DNA of 64,000 bases, taken from NCBI RefSeq assembly GCF_003369915.1, contig NC_046673.1:7362001-7426000 (forward strand). Reading direction: 5' to 3'. The first letter of the stretch is position 1. Each line of letters starts with the position of its first letter. Positions 24,054-35,539 of this stretch are shown here, one piece after another. Under the pieces are notes generated by a model, which worked only from the letters and a program-made list of their open reading frames with translations, searched no databases and was not told where the DNA came from. A program made the translations under genes and the position numbers. Origin of the DNA: Drosophila miranda. Lineage: Eukaryota; Arthropoda; Insecta; Diptera; Drosophilidae.

Positions 24054-26287
24054 TAGAGTTAGCGGACCACCTTGTATAATTTCATAAAGCATACACAAAT
24101 ATGTAGGTTTGTACATTACTATGTGGTACAGTCCAAATTGTGCAGTGCAAAGAACAAACACTAGTAAGGATTTACTTTACGGCTGGACCACTGGCCATAA
24201 TCTATAGATTATTGGGTAATATTGTTTAGGACTAGATTGGGATGTTAAGACAATGCTGATCTAGATCTTCGACTGGATATAGTTAAGGGTAAACTTATCC
24301 AAAGAAGTACAATGTGATGTCGGAACCGTACTCTATCTGTTCGATTGAGGGTATCTGTTATTACGTTACCTTATTCAGTTATTAATTTAGATCAAAGGCT
24401 GCTGTTAACCCACAATAGCAGACGCGAAGATCGCACTCCGATCATGCTGGTGGTGGAGTCTTCCTGTTGTGGACACCTGCAGAGCAAGTCACCAACCAAA
24501 TGGATAACAATTCGAGCTGAAATTGATGGCGAGCGAGTGCGTTCAACCTACAGCTGGCTACAGCTGGCAATGCCTGCCGGTGCCACTTCCATTTCCATTT
24601 CCACTTGTTAGCCAAGTTTATTGTCGATCCATTAGCGTTGCATTGCTGCGAGCCATTCCATTTGATTTCGAGAGCAAATGCCAATCGGCAGCCCCGATCC
24701 CCATTGAAAGCACCAGCCAAATAAAAGTTCAATGGCTACAAAGGCGAACTCATCTTGGAAAATTGATTTGCAGTTTGCTTGATTGCCAGGCATCAGGCAC
24801 CACCTTGGTAGCATTCATTTTCAATGGCTTCTTGCTCCTCCTCCTGCAGGCCCCATCTCCGTTAGACCCCGGACAGGCACCCAAATTGCTTTTAGCTTAA
24901 TGAAGCTGCCACCACTTGCAGCAACAGTGATTTCCAGCAATAGCCATTGATGAATTGCAAGTCTTGCGGTTGGCGCGTCCGCATGGAATGCGCACACTTT
25001 GTCTTTTGTCGAGGACACGTTGGCCACCACACGTCTTGGCGCAGCCATCCATAGCAATATGGTCAAACAGTCGGATATTTATACTGGGTGTATACGGTCT
25101 TATATGGCGCATAGCAATAGCCATGGAGAAATGGTTAATTGATTCTAGTCCGTGCCAACCTACCATAGACATTCTTAGGTTGAAAAACACCCAAGAACTG
25201 GAGGCTTTTCTTGTACATTTTTGCAGAATTTTAGTGCGTATGTGCGTATCAAATATTGGTACCAATGAGACTGGATATGGGTATGTGACGGCCGTGCCAC
25301 GGCTCTAGAGACCTTATGATTTAATTGGCCAGATAAAAGTGTGGTTTATATACATAGTTTCAGAACAAATCAACACACTATACCCAACCAATACTCGTAT
25401 CGAGGTTGACTTTCGCTTTCGTCGTTTGGAATTTGAACAATGGAATCTATTCTATTGGAAAGAATGCCTCAGTATTTTCTCTGCGGTGTCCAATTAATAC
25501 GTAGATGAATAGCAAACAGACGGAATGGAATAAGTCGCCATTGAACGCTTTGTATAGCAGAATCCGACGAGGGTCGAGGGCAGGGCTGATTGGTATGGGA
25601 TTGGTAATGCTCTCCCTGGCGGGGCCCATTGGCAGACGAATCTAAATAGCAGCAGCAAACAACAAAAACAACAACAAAAAAACACCGAAATATAACATTA
25701 ATTTCACTTTCTTTGCAGCAAGTTGAAGCGTTGTTGTAATTGCTGTTGTTGCTGCCACTGCTGCACGCTCCGGTGTCTTTGTACCCCCCCATTGTTGTGG
25801 CAGCGACAAGACAAGATCCAAAGCTGGGCGGCTGCCTCAGGTTTATTGACTGCGCGTCGTCTATGCAATTAACTTAAAGTTTTTTTTTCCTTCTCTTGTT
25901 TGCGCCTCAATGGGCCGCAGTCGGTCCGACCGACCAGGGGCAGCCAGGTGGGGCAGGTGGGGCAGGTATGGCAGGTGGGGCAGGTGTGACGGAGACTGAC
26001 TGAACCGAAACATAAGCATCAGCTGCCTGAACAATTTTTTATAGGCTGAGCTTTGCAGAGGCAGCTGGCAGCTGGCATGGCATGGCCCAATGCACCGGAG
26101 GGCAGCAACACCCAGCTCTGACATTGGCACTGACACTGACACTGAGACTGGGACTGGGACTGACTCTAAGGAGGCGTCTCGAGCCACTTGTGGCACACAT
26201 ATTTTCACCCAGCAATTAGGCTGTTGCCCCATGCCCCACTCCATGAACGGTGCAATCAATAACGAGCACATATTTTTTTGCTTTATT

Positions 26288-27404
26288 TTCAATTCAACTC
26301 AATACATTAATAAACTCACAGATATTTCACAAGATAGTGTCCCTGATTATCCAGTTTGGTTTCAGTTACGTTACAACATTAATACTTGCAAAATTTGCAT
26401 AATTTAAGGAGTTCTTTTCGGGACAGACAGTTGTTGGAATGCTTCAATGTTTGCTTGTTTACTTGATGTACATTTAGAGTTTAAAATAGCCTCAGCTTCA
26501 ATTATTGAAGCGAAAATGTTCTACTACATGTATAATTATGTTATATGTACTTGGCAATTGATTAAATCAATTGCGTAATTTAGATCTGACGTTTTTTGAG
26601 AGAGCACTGTCACCTCGTAATGTGTATAATCGAAAAAAAAATTATTTATAACTGAACTTTCAATTCAACTCAATAATACATTAATAAACTCACAGATATT
26701 TCACAAGATAGTGTCCCTGTTTATCCAGTTTGGTTTCAGTTACGTTACAACATTATTACTTGCAAAATTTGCATAATTTAAGGAGTTCTTTTCGGGACAG
26801 ACAGTTGTTGGAATGCTTCAATGTTTGCTTGTTTACTTGATGTACATTTAGAGTTTAAAATAGCCTCAGCTTCAATTATTGAAGCGAAAATGTTCTACTA
26901 CATGTATAATTATGTTATATGTACTTGGCAATTGATTAAATCAATTCCGTAATTTAGATCTGACGTTTTTTGAGAGAGCACAGTCACCTCGTAATGTGTA
27001 TAATCGAAAAAAAAATTATTTATAACTGAACTTTCAATTCAACTCAATAATACATTAATAAACTCACAGATATTTCACAAAATAGTGTCCCTGTTTATCC
27101 AGTTTGGTTTCAGTTACGTTACAACATTAATACTTGCAAAATTTGCATAATTTAAGGAGTTCTTTTCGGGACAGACAGTTGTTGGAATGCTTCAATGTTT
27201 GCTTGTTTACTTGATGTACATTTAGAGTTTAAAATAGCCTCAGCTTCAATTATTGAAGCGAAAATGTTCTACTACATGTATAATTATGTTATATGTACTT
27301 GGCAATTGATTAAATCAATTGCGTAATTTAGATCTGACGTTTTTTGAGAGAGCACAGCCACCTCGTAATGTGTATAATCGAAAAAAAATTATTTATAACT
27401 GAAT
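26288..27404. repeat. Tandem array, three units of about 371-374 bp
   Basis: The anchor CAATTCAACTCAAT recurs at 26290, 26661 and 27035, giving periods of 371 and 374 bases. The third copy runs to about 27404. Copies differ at only a handful of positions (for example TGATTATCC against TGTTTATCC, and ATTAATAC against ATTATTAC). Each unit holds two odd-centred palindromes, GCTTCAATTATTGAAGC and GCAATTGATTAAATCAATTGC; the second is broken by one base in copy 2. No coding frame persists. The array lies 220 bases beyond the 3' end of the helicase gene. It resembles a short euchromatic satellite array. Confidence 0.92.
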
Positions 27405-27622
27405 TAATAAGTAAGGTCTCTTTGACTCTTTTTGGGACAAACAAGAAGATACTAACAAATTTAGATATTCATGCAATGCAGAATGTTATCAAATCAATTG
27501 TGAATTTGTGAATTGTGAAATTGCAGACAAAATGAACGATAGTTTTGCAATTTAGTGTACAAATTATAGAACGAGTCAGTCTTAATCGAAAACAATTATC
27601 ACAGAAACTAAACATACGTGAC

Positions 27623-30600
27623 TTAGTTGAGGGCCATCGTGCCCTCATCGACATTCAACAAAGAAAGGGCTATGTCTGGGCCAACATATTGATCCACACG
27701 ACGCAGCATCACCATTATGTCCAGCTCGCGCTTCATTAGCATGCGCAGATTAATCAGTTGCTCTCCAAACATCGAGTTCATAGAGATGCGTACCCAGTGG
27801 TCTATACAAAGTTGCCCCTTGGGGGCGGTGTCCAGCAAGCCGAGGCTGCTGCTTGGTCTCTGTGCCATCTTGAGCACCTTTCCACCGGCGATGGCCACAT
27901 GAAGGGTGCTGACCAAGCTGGTTTGTTCCAGCGACGATTTGGATTCGGAGACACGTGACTTCTCCACGTACAGTACCCACTCGCTGGACAGGGTCCTCAT
28001 CTTCTTTTTGCCCAGCAAGCAGGAGGTTCGGGAGACAAGTACGTTGGGATCGCACTCGGACATAAGCTCGTTCTTGTTTTGGTCATAATAGGCCAGATTG
28101 GGGTAGAGTCCAGCTGTGAGGGCCAGCCGGATCATGTTGTTGTCCCTGTTATTGGCGCTGGCCTGGCGCTTGGTGGTCTGATCTAGCTTAAAAATTCTGG
28201 AAATAGATTCCCGAAGTGTTACCACGGCCGAAACAAACATGGCCATGGATTTGGGACAAAGATAGTAGCGCTCACAGAACTCGGCCACCTCATTGTTGCT
28301 GCGTCGGGAAGCTTCCGTGTATTGCTTGAAGAGACTTATCATTCCGATCAAATCGCTGTTGATGCCCTCGGTGAATTTGAGGCGCGCCTCTTGCGGTTTA
28401 AAACTCCTCCTTCGATCAACGGGCAGAACGAAGGGATCACGGACGGAGTGGTAGGCAGCAATGATGGTCATGCTGCCCAGACAGCGATAGTATATCGCGT
28501 ATACCATGCACTTAGCCATCTGCACGCTCAATGGCAGCTCCGCAATGATCCGGCCAAGCATGGTGATCGACTCGTCCCCGTCGTGCAGCACGCCCAACAA
28601 CTTGAGCCGCGAGCAGGCCTGATTGACGGCCTCCGGCTGCGGTGCATCCAGTGCCTGCAACAAAAACTTTGGTATGGACTGCTCAGGAGCAGCAATCTTG
28701 GCCAGCAGACAGATCTCGTCCAGCGTGTGCCGCTGTATCTCCGGAATAGTATACAAGCTCATCTTGGCGAATGTGTCGCTGGAGTACAGACGATAGCAGA
28801 TGCCATCGCGGAGGCGACCAGCTCGGCCAGCCCTCTGCTGGGCATCCGCCTGGGAGATCGGCACTGTGGCCAGCTCCGAAGCGTTCGTTTTGCCGTCATA
28901 GATCTTAATTTTGGATTTACCCAAATCGATAACATAGACCAGCTCCGGTATGGTGATGGACGTCTGGCCGATGTTGGTGCTCAGAATGATCGTCAGCTGG
29001 ATATTCGGGTACTGCCGGAATATCTTCTTCTGCTCATGGCTCTCCACCTGGCTGTGCAACAGAAAGATTTGTATTTTGTCCATCGGAAGGGAGTGGTACA
29101 GGCACTCCATCAACGAGGTCATATCATTGTAGCCCGGAAGGTACACAATTACCGCTCCCTTCTCGCCCGAATTCACAAGGAGTTCCAGCAAGGAGACAAC
29201 CAGGTTGTTGTCAATGTCACTCTCCATGTATCGCGTGAGGCTGTAGGCATGCAGCAGTTCGTGCTCTGTCGCGGTATCAGCCTTGTCGCGCAAGATGTCT
29301 TTCATGCCCTCGGTCATGTAGCCAGTCTGGCGGAGAATATGCTCCATCTGAAAGATGCGCACTCCGAAGCTGCGTCCCTCTACATCCAGGACGGGCACAG
29401 TGCCAAAGTATGCGGACAACGCATTTAGGTCCATGGTGGCCGACATTAGAATCACCCTAAGATAGGGATTTCGTCTGAGCTCCAGCTTGATGACTAGCAG
29501 CAGAAAGTCCGTGTCCAGGTCACGCTCGTGCACCTCATCGATAATCAAGTGTGTGACGGTCTGAAAGAAGGCCTGGGTATTCATGGTCAGGGCTCGCAGC
29601 AGGCAGCCGCTGGTGGTCAGCGTGAGAACAGTGTGCTTGGTGCAATTGCCTGCAAACAATCGAACGGCATTAACATCATCGGAATCTATCACAGTAGTCG
29701 TTGCACTTACTGTTCATGCGGATCTGATAGCCAACTGTGATGCCTGGCATCTCGCCCCGCTCCCTGGAGATTCTCTCCGAGACGCTGATGGCCGCGATAC
29801 GACGCGGCTGGCTCACCACGACACGCACGGCGTGGTTATTGTATGCAGCCGACTCAAGCACATATTGTGGCACCTGCGTTGACTTGCCGGAGCCGGTGGC
29901 ACCCTTGACAATGAGAACCTTTGGACAAATGGAGGACAAGCGTTAGGCGTGTCCAAAACTGTGTTCAAGACTTGGCTTCAGACTCACCTGGAACCGCTGC
30001 AGAGCGTCCTGAATTATTGAGCGGTAGCCATAAATAGGTAGATTCATGCGTTCTCGAGTCATCGGATTGTTTGTGTATGCCGGGTGTGGGGGTATTTGTC
30101 GGGTGCCCACCAATCCGAAGCTTTCTTGGCCCTCATTTTGCTTTGCCCGAGGACCATTTCCTCTGAGTGCCGCCGAACACATCGCACGCTCAATTTTGGC
30201 CGCTGACGATGATAGGATTCGGGTTACTCTAGAGTTAACCATCAGCACGGGGGCGTCGAGGCAAAGGTGTAGACACGAGCCCGGAGCCCGACTGATGCAA
30301 AGAACTCGGCTGAGAGCGGGCCCACGGCTGATGGACTTCAGTCCCAAAGCCTGGGCACAGCCGTGAAGGTGGCTGCGCTGTTCCTTGTTCAAGCCCTCCA
30401 GCTGGAACTCCAGCTCGTTGGAGTCCAGGAATTCAGCAAGCTTGTGCCGCATCATATTTGTATTCATCTTTGTGAGTGGGAGGTCGACAATCTTAATACT
30501 GTTTGCGGATAAGCCCGATGCTGGTTGCTGTGAACTCTTTAAACCAGCTGCTGTACGTCCCTTTTTTCCTTTTTTATTTTTATTCTTCTTACGCTTTTTC

Positions 30601-30629
30601 GATTTTTGAATATTATTGTTGTCTGCCAT
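27623..30629 (-). CDS. R3H and DEAH-box RNA helicase (YTHDC2/bgcn-like)
   Basis: Complement(27623..29649, 29711..29918, 29988..30629), 958 residues, two short introns (61 and 69 bases) with GT-AG ends and matching phases. The first 25 residues or so are a Lys/Arg-rich basic stretch. An R3H-type segment (MMRHKLAEFLDSNELEFQLE) follows at about residues 60-125 and should bind single-stranded nucleic acid. The helicase core has Walker A GATGSGKST (about 220-228), motif Ia QPRRIAA, motif II DEVH (about 321-324), SAT (about 353) and QRAGRAGR (about 555-562). HA2 and OB-fold regions follow. This is a 3'-5' ATP-dependent RNA helicase layout. DEVH in place of DEAH and the R3H domain point to the YTHDC2/bgcn group. 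No YTH domain is present. From memory D. melanogaster CG8915 is the likely orthologue. MADNNN at 30629 is chosen because the longer frame has no upstream ATG. Confidence 0.93.
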
Positions 30630-31499
30630 CTGCTTACTGTATGTCACAAATATTTATTTTGCTATACTTTTGACTTGACTGATGAAAAACGACTAACTTA
30701 ACCCACTTTACGCCCCCTTATTTAAACAGGTGAACAACTTGAGTTAACCCCCGAAAAATAATACTGTATTTAAATTCTTCTTGTAGATCCATTATTTCTC
30801 GTTACTTAATACAAAACGATACCATATCTCTAAACTGAACTGCGCTAATATTCTTCAAGTTTAATTCTTTTCGTGGAGTATATTTAACTACCCACTGACC
30901 ACAATGGGTTAATAGTTATCTGTCCATGATCGGAAATCATATGCCGCGATTTTCATATTCGGTTCAATATTACTAGCCTTGAAAACCTAATTGTATCCGA
31001 TTCGTGAATCAATTTTCTACAAAATTGGCTGATATTAAGGACTTCATTTTACTGGATTGTTTATAAAATAAGGTTTAAACCAAAAAAAGGTAAAAGAAAA
31101 AAACCTAAGTTTTCACGGAATGAACCGTATGTTCCAATCGGCAATAGGTTTTAGCTGAGTATGGACATTTTTATACCCTACTTCCTTTTATTAATATTAA
31201 AATTATGTTTTCCAAGCTGCTTTGAGACGTTATTAATGGTTTTGTTTCACAGATTGGCACTTTTTGACCATGCATTTAATTATAGGATCTTTTAGGAAAT
31301 ATATTTATTTAACGAATAAACGTATTTTTTCTTTGAAAATCACAATAAAAAAGCTGTTAAAAAATGGAAATTTGACTTAATATTGGCCAAATTCAGAAAA
31401 GCATTCCCGCTGATATATCATCCACTTCCAATTATCATCCAATTACATACATTTAACATCGAAATTTAAATAAAAGTTGGATTAAAAAAAATAGAAACT
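30630..31499. other. Intergenic between helicase and DUF2039 genes
   Basis: AT-rich DNA holding the helicase 5' leader and promoter (no clear TATA box) and the sequence beyond the 3' end of the minus-strand gene at 31500-32180. Nothing else was recognised. Confidence 0.55.
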
Positions 31500-31505
31500 T
31501 TATTT
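31500..31505 (-). terminator. Poly(A) signal overlapping the stop codon
   Basis: The minus strand reads GCG AAA TAA AG at the end of the DUF2039 gene, so AATAAA contains the TAA stop. If it is used, the 3' UTR would be only about 15-30 bases. Another minus-strand candidate (TTTATT on the plus strand) exists near 31304-31310. Confidence 0.45.
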
Positions 31506-32180
31506 CGCTTTAACAGGTTTCTCTTCCTCGCTGTCTTCTTCGCTAGAATCAACCTCTGAATCATCTTCAGCGTCCTCGTCATCGTCATCATCATCGTCGT
31601 AATCATCCTCATCGTTCTCTTCGGCTAGGTTCAGTTGCTTAATTTTGTCCAGAAGCTCGGCGCGAGTGTGGGCCACACGTTTTGTCTTCTCCTCGATCTC
31701 CTGCGTCTCTTCGTCCTTCTCAGTGGGCTCTTGTTTTTTGCCCTTGGCCATGTAGCGCACAAAGGCGCGACGTTTGCGCTCTGAGAATGATTTGACCAAA
31801 CGGTCCATTTCCACCTGCAACTGTTGCTCTTCCTGTGGCGTTGGCTCGGGCGCCTCTATGGCCACCTCGTCGGCGGTCTTCAGGCACTTGGCACAGGCGT
31901 GCGCCTTGATGGCGCACTCCCGACAGATGACATGGTAGGCCTTCTTCACCGTCCTCTCCTTGCAATGGCTGCAGGTCTTCGCCTGGGTGAGCGGCTTGTA
32001 CTTCTTGTATTTGATCTTCCACTCGATCACCTCCTTGCAGCGCTGGCAGACCGTCGAGACATGCATGGCGTTGAGGCGCATCTGTTGCGGCGTCTTGTCG
32101 TGCAGATCATTCTTGAATACAAAACGATTTTTGTGTTTCTGGGCACGTGTGCGGTTGACGTTACCGCGTTGGGAACTCAT
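31500..32180 (-). CDS. DUF2039 zinc-ribbon-like protein, C9orf85 homologue
   Basis: A 226-residue single-exon protein. The first 110 residues match the conserved DUF2039/C9orf85 core: MSSQRGNVNRTRAQKHKN, then KNDLHDK, then CQRCKEVIEWKIKYKKYKPL, CSHCKERTVKKAYHVICREC and CAKC. The four Cys pairs (CxxC at about 45-48, 69-72, 87-90 and 95-98) suggest two zinc-binding knuckles. The C-terminal half is a charged helix (MDRLVKSFSERKRRAFVRYM) followed by a very acidic Asp/Glu tail and a Lys end (EEKPVKAK). The human protein also ends in an acidic stretch. The molecular function of the family is not established; nucleic-acid or ribosome-related binding is a guess from the basic N-terminus and zinc pairs. 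A DRE plus Motif 1 promoter lies about 180 bases upstream. Confidence 0.93.
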   Translation of the reverse strand: MSSQRGNVNRTRAQKHKNRFVFKNDLHDKTPQQMRLNAMHVSTVCQRCKEVIEWKIKYKKYKPLTQAKTCSHCKERTVKKAYHVICRECAIKAHACAKCLKTADEVAIEAPEPTPQEEQQLQVEMDRLVKSFSERKRRAFVRYMAKGKKQEPTEKDEETQEIEEKTKRVAHTRAELLDKIKQLNLAEENDEDDYDDDDDDDEDAEDDSEVDSSEEDSEEEKPVKAK

Positions 32181-32359
32181 TCTGCTATTGCAGGCAACTG
32201 AAAGGGGTATCGTTGATTATAACAGATACGGTATACGGCTGTGATTGGTGGTTTTAGTTTTACCTGTTACAACTATTGCAATTCAATGAATGACAGCCAA
32301 AAACAAGGTTTCCTTTAAATTTGCGTCGAATCCAAAATAAATAAATGGAGGGTTGCTGC

Positions 32360-32384
32360 CAGTGTGACCGCGGATTTATCGATA
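32360..32384 (-). promoter_or_regulatory. Motif 1 and DRE core promoter elements
   Basis: CAGTGTGACC (32360-32369) is the reverse complement of the fly Motif 1 (M1BP) consensus GGTCACACTG. TATCGATA (32377-32384) is a perfect DRE, the site for DREF. They lie 8 bases apart and 180-205 bases upstream of the ATG of the DUF2039 gene. This pair is typical of constitutive TATA-less fly promoters. Confidence 0.78.
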
Positions 32385-33319
32385 AAATATACCGTCCGAC
32401 CGTCAGAAATATACCGAAACATGCCGTCTCATTTAAAAAATATACCGTAAATATACTGACGAATTCAAGTTCTATTTTACATATTCCTTGTTTTTGATCT
32501 TCTGTGGATTATTACTAGCTAGCTAAGACCCTCATAACCTTATCCGATTATTAAATCAATTTCCTACGAGACTGTTTAATTTGAAGCTCTCTTCTGTATT
32601 GGATTGTTTATAAATTAATTTCCTTACATGGTAGCTACATGTCAACTACACATTTTCTACATATAAACTGCATTTTCATGTAACTACCAAAGGCGACACC
32701 TGAAGGGGAATTGTGTACGTTTAAAAAATTTTTGTCCGTTTTTTTCATATAAGCCTTGGAAGCGCGAGTGTAAAAAACGTCCGCCGTCCACTTTTTGACA
32801 TGCCCTTTTTCTGACATTTTTAAAATAAGTGAGATTTTGCTGGATAAACAATCAGAAATTTGATGCTGATCGAGGCCTGGGACATGGCTCTAAATGGTAT
32901 TTCTACGCGATTTCTAAATTGGTGCATTGGACAAGAGTCCATAACGCTTCTTAAAATATGCTGGAAAATACTGTGAAAAGTATAAAATTTGCAGGGTATG
33001 TGAGCTAAACATGGTGGCAGTGTGACTGCGGATATACCACATACCAAAAGGGCTGCTAAAAAGGAAATTTGCAAGCTCACTGTGATGAGCTGAGTGATAT
33101 GAAACTTAGCAACGCGTCTTATTTCAGGGTGGCCAGTCCTCATCGCTGTGGAACTCACCTCGCTCACCGATAGTCAATTGGCGGTTAACTTATCGAAATT
33201 TGTTTTTTTGTTTAGGTTTTATTTCACGCATTCATATGGATATTAATTATAATTACTTATGCTCTATACATTGCTTAATTGAATAACTAATGATGCATCC
33301 TGGCACTCTTTCATTGCAG

Positions 33320-34292
33320 ATTTGAGTGAACCGACCTGTCCCATGTTGCCATGCGCGACCTCAAACAGCGGCTCTTCGACCTTCTACGCTCCGGCGGCAA
33401 CAATAACAATAACAACAACAATAACCACAACAACAACAGCGTTGGCTGCAACCAAAACAACCAAAATGGCATTCCCCACATTCAGCACACCATTCAGCAG
33501 CTGCCGGCCGCCCAAAAACCGAAGAAGCTTCATGAGTACACGGCCGCTGACTGCAATGCGGCCTTTCTGCGCAAGTACCATGACCTCAGCATTAGCAGGG
33601 GTATGGGCCTGGAGCTGAACGGAAGGGAACGGGAGAGGGGCGCGAGAGATAGAGGACGCGAAAAAGACAGGGAGCGAGATAGGGAGCTGGAGTGGGAGAG
33701 GGAGAGGGAGCGACAGCTGCCCCACGGAGGAGCCAATGTGATCTATTTCAATGAGAACCTGTCGATGGCCAGCAAGTACAATGTGCGTCAGTTTCCCCTG
33801 ACCCGATACCCTTCCTGTCCCCTGAGCAGCTTTGGTCTTCCGCCCTCCCCACATGACGGCCATGACGGCCATGAAGGCCATGCAGGTCTTGAAGGCCATC
33901 AGGGCAGCGCCGGCAGCAGCCTAGGGGAGGAGGAGGAGGAGGAGGAGGACACGGAGAGCGAGAGGTACAACTTCTGTTCGGATGAGGACCAGAGCAGCAA
34001 CACGCAAACCCTCAAGATTCGTCACAGCCACGACATGGACTTGGACGCCGATGGAGATGTGGAAGGGGATGGGGATGTGGACGTTGAGGACGATCGGGCC
34101 GAGTCCCAGTTGGACTCCTTCTGCACGCTCTGCACCTCGACCTTCAGCTACAACAAGTGCTGTCGCTTCTGCGAGAACTCCCTCTGCGGCTCCAAATGCA
34201 ACTCGGAGCGGGGCTCCCATGCAAGCCGGATTAGTCGGAATGGGGGCTACCCCCCGGCCGAGGCGGAGACGGATCTCGAGCAGCACCATCAG

Positions 34293-34330
<38 letters not shown>

Positions 34331-34408
34331 TCAGCATCAGCTGCTACAGCAGCATCGATTTGGGGGCAGCTCGAGGATGCTCTCCAGCTATCAGCCGACC
34401 GCTCTCAG
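33320..34408 (+). CDS. Alternative 5' coding exon, probably forked; Cys-rich, Asn/Gln/Glu-rich
   Basis: An acceptor TTCATTGCAG ends at 33319, so a noncoding exon must lie upstream. The ATG at 33351 opens a 352-residue frame that runs to AG at 34408 before GTGAGT (phase 2). The protein begins MRDLKQRLFDLLRSGG, then has poly-Asn, an Arg/Glu-rich run (about 85-122), GHDGHEGH repeats (about 168-185), a Glu run and a His/Gln run near the end. At about 262-287 it has CTLC, KCCRFC and CGSKC, with the C-x2-C and C-x4-C-x2-C spacing of half a FYVE-related zinc finger. The phase is the same as that of the 44662 exon, so joining to 48444 gives an uninterrupted frame (AG plus A, Arg). Membership in forked is inferred from phase, strand and order. 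It could be a separate gene whose 3' exon I did not find. Confidence 0.6.
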
Positions 34409-35539
34409 GTGAGTCCATTGCGACAATTAAATGTCCCCCCCCCTGCCAATCGAACGGCCAAAGAGCAGGGTCAAAGTTCGCCTGGCACATCGTAAGCACA
34501 TCGTAAAGCGGCAGCTAATCAATCGGCGGTCAAATGCAGTTGGCCGCCAATCAGCTCTTGCCTCATTAGTGGCAAAGCAGCAATCGAACGATCGAACGAT
34601 CGACCGATCGAGGGGCACCACTCGCTGACGAAGTTTGTTTTCATAATTCTATTAAATTGCATTGTCCATTGTCGTTGCGGCTAATTAGCTGTAAACTTTT
34701 GATTGATTGCATTTAAATGGGCTTTTGCAATGCCGCCTCTGCAGAGGAGTCTCTGTGGAGACTCTTCGGAGGGGTGGACCGACAGAGAGAGAGATAGAGG
34801 GAGAGAGAGAGAGAGAGGTAGAGAGCAACGGCTCAAACAATTATGCATAAAACCTTAAACTGGCCATAAACAACCGTTAGCAGATGGGAAGATGAGGCCC
34901 CATCTAACGCTGCTAACGCGCATGACGCCGCCAGCTTGACCATAAAAAAGCATAAATTCTATTGAATACAACGAAGTAAAACAACAAAAAGATGGATTCA
35001 ATCCGTCCACGATGCCGAAGAGTTGTCGAAGTGGGAATGCCCTTCCAGTTCGGGTTTTTCTATAGATTGCAAGTCGGGGAAAATATCATTGTGGCTCTCG
35101 TCCGCAGCTAAGAATAATGTGCAGTAATTACAAAAATTATAGTAGTTGGTAGTAGTTCGAAAATGCTCTATAGGGTGTTTTATATTTTGTGGGTACAATG
35201 TATATATATGTATATATCTTCTTTGGCTTCCTTTTTGCCATATATATATATATTTGTATGTGAATTATGGGATAGTTTCGAACATGAGTACCTTTTATGT
35301 CTCTCAGAATCATTCTATGCCCATCCTTCATACAGTCATGGAAAAAATAATAGAAACGGCAAACAAATTGGGTTTCAAGGAATCTCCAAATATGCTTTAA
35401 GCTTCAAAAGTAAAGATATCGAAAATGGCAGCTGCTGGGATCGCAAGCAGCTGATCGTAACTAGCATTGCCTTGGCGGGAAGGGTATATAGAAATTCCAG
35501 CACACTGAAAATACAAAAAGGCGAGCAAGAAAAAAGTCT

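Larger units (their letters stand above)
16441..26287. other. Long noncoding stretch, no gene recognised
   Basis: No supported coding gene. The stretch contains simple repeats (TACGAG/CTCGTA at 18361-18419, GGTACT at 18885-18922, CCAGTG at 20270-20300), CTG/CAG-rich patches near 22090-22140, a 16-bp inverted repeat at 23944-24053, and GACTGACACTGA-type and GGGGCAGGT-type short repeats near 25940-26165. The open frames at 17461-18012 and 22545-22949 look like chance. If the exon at 16440 is real, this is intron. Confidence 0.5.

Noticed and set aside
26288..27404. Possible transposon with long terminal repeats
   Set aside because: The copies are directly abutting with equal spacing and no internal coding region, so this is a tandem array and not an LTR element.
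28322..29428. 368-residue plus-strand open frame
   Set aside because: Exactly antisense to the helicase core exon; it has no domain of its own.
32820..33167. 115-residue minus-strand frame
   Set aside because: AT-rich, no domain, and it overlaps the probable promoter region between the DUF2039 gene and exon A.
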